Of a stretch of DNA of 64,000 nucleotides, positions 61,056 through 64,000 are shown in pieces (position 1 is the stretch's first letter; every line of letters begins with the position of its first letter). The notes beneath the pieces are model-generated. The model was not told the DNA's origin. It saw only the letters and a program-made list of their open reading frames with translations, and did not search any database. The DNA is taken from positions 124,001 through 188,000 of the forward strand of contig NZ_JNKF01000015.1 in assembly GCF_000702825.1 (NCBI RefSeq). Reading direction: 5' to 3'. Origin of the DNA: Prevotella sp. P6B1. GTDB lineage: Bacteria > Bacteroidota > Bacteroidia > Bacteroidales > Bacteroidaceae. The translations under genes were made by a program, and so were the position numbers.

Positions 61056-63407
61056 ATGAAAAGGATTCTATTAGTAAGTGTATTAGCTGCTTTCTGGGGC
61101 GGAAATATAAGGGCACAGCAGAGCGGCTATATCATGTCAGGCCCCTATGAGGTCGTGGCGCGCGATGGACAATTCGCAAAGACCAAAGGAGGTAGCGAAC
61201 GAGACATGTGGCAGGCATGGCAATGTGCACAAAACGAACAGCACGATGTGTCATTGCGTATTATCAATGCTTATGCCACTACTTTGCAACGTTTTGATGG
61301 TCATGATGCACCGCTCTGTACGATTCAGGCTTATTGGCTGTTGCGAGCCATGACTATCATGAAAGCCTATCAGACACCTGTTTGGCAGGCGATGGTGCGT
61401 AGGGCCATATTGCCTGTGATGGAAAAGTTTGAGGCCGATAGTCCGTATGCTAATGGTAACTGGGGGCACCTGGTGAACCGTTGTCGCATGGCTGCTGCTA
61501 TTTTTCTGGACGATCGTGCGCTCTATCAACATGCCATCGACATTTACCTTCATGCCAACGATAATGGCTCATTACCACATTATATCAGTGCTACAGGGCA
61601 ATGTCAGGAAACAGGGCGCGACCAGGCGCATGCCCAGCTGGGATTGGGTGCCATGTGCGACATCTGCGATATGGCCTGGCAGCAGGGTGATGACTTGTGG
61701 GGTGCCCTCGACAACCGACTGATGGCAGGAATGGAGTACTCGGCCAGATATAATCTGGGCTATGACGTGCCTTTTGAGACATGGACAGACTGTACAGGGC
61801 TCTATAACAATTGGACTGAGCCTGGCGCTATGGCGCGTGGACGTATCCGTTGTATATACGATTTGCCTTATCAGCACTATGTGGTGCGAAGGGGATTGAA
61901 AATGCCATATACTCAGAAACTGCTGAAGCTGCAGGCCAAAGCAGAGAAAAAAGGCAATATTAAGCGCAATCCCGAGGCCGATGAATTTACGGTAAGGGGG
62001 GTGAAAGAAGGTAGCAGACTGCACCAGATTTTTACCTACGCAGCCCCCGCAGGAGCTCCCTTGAAGCACGACTATGATGTGTATGTCCAGCCCCGTGGAG
62101 AAAAAACATGGACGCGTATTGATACTTATATGGCTAAGGTGAATGCCCCAATCGGCAACAATCAACATCAGGTGTCGGAAATATCATACGCCTTCTTCGA
62201 CTTTACAGGCGACGTGTTTGTGCGGGTTGTATGCAAGACGAAGAAGTTTAAGACTGCTCGTATTCGTCCTGACTATCGTGGTACCATTGCAAACGTGCAG
62301 AACGATTCTGTGGTGCAGTTCCTGCTTTTCCAACCCGAGAATGTGAGTGTGGAATTTGATGGTAGTATCACTGATAATCTGCTGCTTTTCACCTCGAAGC
62401 CTGCTGGCAGTAAAGAGGCTGCAGAGAAAACAGCCAAAGCACAGGGCCGTTCTTTCCGTTATTACCCGCCAGGACTGTACACTGATGAGTTGATAAAAGT
62501 GCCATCTAATACAACTGTCTATCTGGCTGGTGGCAGCTATTTTACAGGTACCTTTGCTATCGAGGATGTTGAAAATGTTAGTATTGTAGGTCGTGGCGTA
62601 GCACGCCCGGGAAATGGCTATCAAGGTTGTCGCATATTGCGTTCTAATAACGTTTTAGTTGATGGTTTGATACTGAATACCTGTCCTATTGGTGAGTCGC
62701 ACCATATAACCATGCATGATATCCGTAGCATCTCGCATCCGCAGTGGGGCGATGGGCTGAATGTGTTTGGTGGTAGTAGCAATATTCTTTATGATAGAGT
62801 ATTCTGCCGTAATAGCGACGATTGTACTACTGCTTATGCTACCCGTAAGGATTTTAAGGGTTCTGTACGACATGTGCGCATGACCAACTCTACGCTGTGG
62901 GCCGATGTGGCTCATCCCATCTTTATTGGCTTGCATGGCAATCCAGAGGTTGGCGATAGTCTGGTCGATTTGAAATACGACAATATTGATATTCTATGTC
63001 AGAGCGAACCACAGGTAGATTATCAGGGATGTCTGGCTATTAACTGTGGCGATGGCAATTATGTGAAGGACGTGATGTTTGATAACATCCGCATTGAGCA
63101 GATTCATCAGGGTTGTCTGTTGCAGGTAAAAGTGGGGTGGAACAAGAAGTATTGTACGGCTGCTGGTGGTGGTGTGGAGAATGTGACGTTCCGTAACATT
63201 CGTTACAATGGGGCTCAGCCCTATATGTCTGTTATTACTGGCTATGATGCTCAGCATTCAATCAAAGGCATCACCTTCGAAGGACTGAAGATCAATGGTC
63301 GCACTATTGCCGATGATATGCCAGGTAAACCAGGCTGGTATGCTACTGCCGACATGGTGCCTATGTTTGTTGGTTCGCATGTAGAGCAACTTAGATTCAT
63401 AAAATAA
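61056..63407 (+). CDS. Two-domain polysaccharide-degrading enzyme: alginate-lyase-like plus beta-helix
   Basis: 783 residues from ATG 61056 (MKRILLVSVLAAFWGGNIRA, signal peptide). Residues ~55-280 follow the (alpha/alpha) alginate_lyase/PL38-like pattern: YWLLRAMTIMKAYQTPVWQA, ANGNWGHLVNRCRMAAA and ISATGQCQETGRDQAHAQLG, whose Asn-His and Glu-x-x-Arg-Asp-x-x-His carry the catalytic residues. Residues ~290-500 are beta-rich linker domains. The last ~280 form a right-handed beta-helix (GVARPGNGYQGCRILRSNNV, NSDDCTTAYATRKDF) with a GH28-like Asp-Asp. The GH88 gene next to it suggests a uronic-acid-containing glycan as substrate. Cotranscribed with GH97, 1 bp downstream. Confidence 0.85.
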   Translation: MKRILLVSVLAAFWGGNIRAQQSGYIMSGPYEVVARDGQFAKTKGGSERDMWQAWQCAQNEQHDVSLRIINAYATTLQRFDGHDAPLCTIQAYWLLRAMTIMKAYQTPVWQAMVRRAILPVMEKFEADSPYANGNWGHLVNRCRMAAAIFLDDRALYQHAIDIYLHANDNGSLPHYISATGQCQETGRDQAHAQLGLGAMCDICDMAWQQGDDLWGALDNRLMAGMEYSARYNLGYDVPFETWTDCTGLYNNWTEPGAMARGRIRCIYDLPYQHYVVRRGLKMPYTQKLLKLQAKAEKKGNIKRNPEADEFTVRGVKEGSRLHQIFTYAAPAGAPLKHDYDVYVQPRGEKTWTRIDTYMAKVNAPIGNNQHQVSEISYAFFDFTGDVFVRVVCKTKKFKTARIRPDYRGTIANVQNDSVVQFLLFQPENVSVEFDGSITDNLLLFTSKPAGSKEAAEKTAKAQGRSFRYYPPGLYTDELIKVPSNTTVYLAGGSYFTGTFAIEDVENVSIVGRGVARPGNGYQGCRILRSNNVLVDGLILNTCPIGESHHITMHDIRSISHPQWGDGLNVFGGSSNILYDRVFCRNSDDCTTAYATRKDFKGSVRHVRMTNSTLWADVAHPIFIGLHGNPEVGDSLVDLKYDNIDILCQSEPQVDYQGCLAINCGDGNYVKDVMFDNIRIEQIHQGCLLQVKVGWNKKYCTAAGGGVENVTFRNIRYNGAQPYMSVITGYDAQHSIKGITFEGLKINGRTIADDMPGKPGWYATADMVPMFVGSHVEQLRFIK

Positions 63408-63408
63408 T

Positions 63409-64000
63409 ATGAGAAGGCTTCTGTTTATGGCTTTTCTGCCCATGGAACTTTGGGCACAGACTCTGACATCGCCTGATGGTCAGTATGCGATATCATTCGA
63501 TGGCTTGACGTATAGTGTGTCTTATCATCAGCAGTCCATCATTCAGCGTGGTCAGTTGGGTGTCGACATTGATAACCGTTTGTTCGAGTCGGCCTTGGCT
63601 GTTCCTCGTGGTGAATATCAGAATTGGTGTGGCGATCTGGTGTGTAAAGGTGAGGAACGTTGTTCGGTAGATACCATCTGGACACCTCTTTATGGTGAGA
63701 ATGCCCAGATACACAACCGTTTCAACCAGCTGATACTACATTACGAGAAAGGAACAAACGGACTCGGTACCATGTTTGAGGGCTATGACAAGCGTAAATA
63801 CTATGCCATGGATATTGTGGTGCGTGCATATAATGAGGGCATCGCTTTCCGTTATCATTTCCCTGAAACAGCCAATAGTCTCTTTTTGCATATAACGGGT
63901 GAGCAGACCTCTTTTGCATTCCCTGAGGGAACGATGGCCTGGTATGAGGAATGGGCACAGGGACCATACGATAAGCGCCTACTGAAAGCACCTTGGTTTG
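63409..64000 (+). CDS. GH97-family glycosidase, 3' end outside window
   Basis: At least 197 residues; no stop before the window edge. Short signal peptide MRRLLFMAFLPMELWAQTLT. The N-terminal GH97 super-sandwich domain is recognised: SPDGQYAISFDGLTYSVSYH, GEYQNWCGDLVCKGEERCSV, MDIVVRAYNEGIAFRYHFP and GTMAWYEEWAQGPYD. Family members are alpha-glucosidases or alpha-galactosidases of the periplasm (SusB is one). The catalytic barrel is beyond the window, so retaining or inverting type cannot be judged. Starts 1 bp after the lyase/beta-helix gene. Confidence 0.88.
   Translation, partial: MRRLLFMAFLPMELWAQTLTSPDGQYAISFDGLTYSVSYHQQSIIQRGQLGVDIDNRLFESALAVPRGEYQNWCGDLVCKGEERCSVDTIWTPLYGENAQIHNRFNQLILHYEKGTNGLGTMFEGYDKRKYYAMDIVVRAYNEGIAFRYHFPETANSLFLHITGEQTSFAFPEGTMAWYEEWAQGPYDKRLLKAPWF

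Overview
The window is a Bacteroidales chromosome segment, most like Prevotella/Segatella or a close relative. The main evidence is the repeated Bacteroidetes promoter signature TAnnTTTG in front of genes on both strands. The family content agrees: a type IX secretion plug-type protein, class III fructose-1,6-bisphosphatase, a TonB-dependent receptor with a carboxypeptidase-like N-terminal domain, GH97/GH51/GH43/GH88 glycosidases, a propeller/AraC sensor, and a 'smalltalk'-HU-DUF4248-DUF3987 cluster. No rRNA, IS element or CRISPR array was seen. There is one tRNA gene (His).

Layout. 1-3.9 kb: the end of a DUF4876 protein and a two-domain M16 zinc protease. 3.9-8.1 kb: a leftward cluster with mobile-element-like genes (123-aa unknown, DUF3987-type P-loop protein, CHC2/TOPRIM primase-like protein, DUF4248-like HTH, HU-like protein, smalltalk peptide); three of them are coupled by ATGA overlaps. 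8.3-11.8 kb: an AT-rich leftward three-gene cassette (RloA-like ATPase, RloB-like TOPRIM protein with a C-terminal helix-turn-helix, and a 399-aa unknown protein) that looks like an anti-phage module. 11.9-12.4 kb: a cobalamin riboswitch unit that encodes only a 29-aa membrane peptide before a terminator. 12.5-19 kb: an outer-membrane beta-barrel protein, a thioesterase N-terminal remnant overlapping dinB, and a TolC/EmrA/EmrB-like tripartite efflux operon.

19-24.1 kb is a recombination scar: an intact GH51 arabinofuranosidase, a second GH51 gene with an internal deletion and a lost 3' end, an integrase 5' fragment fused tail-to-tail to it, and tRNA-His next to the integrase. 24.2-41.1 kb is mostly rightward housekeeping: Nif3-like protein, zinc-ribbon coiled-coil protein, holA, an XRE regulator, pyrK-pyrD, (leftward) aroC and slyD-like, an M48 protease-C1 peptidase-SDR operon, an XRE/cupin regulator-acyl-CoA ligase pair, and a membrane propeller/AraC regulator. 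41-53 kb is a leftward run: purU, hisH, hisA, hisF, hisIE, ftsE, lysC, lysA, two glycosyltransferases, fbp, DUF5103. 53-58.3 kb: greA, an SDR, then a leftward GNAT, membrane LytTR regulator, TonB receptor and small secreted protein.

58.3-64 kb is a polysaccharide-degradation cluster: GH43, GH88 unsaturated-uronyl hydrolase, a large alginate-lyase-like/beta-helix protein and the start of a GH97. The GH43 gene sits 3 nt behind the broken 5' end of a dihydropyrimidine-dehydrogenase-like gene. The lyase plus GH88 pairing suggests lyase-type breakdown of a uronic-acid-containing glycan, with GH43 and GH97 trimming neutral sugars. Gene fragments at four places (13.4, 21.9-23.0, 23.0-23.9 and 58.4 kb) show that the accessory parts have been reshaped by deletions.
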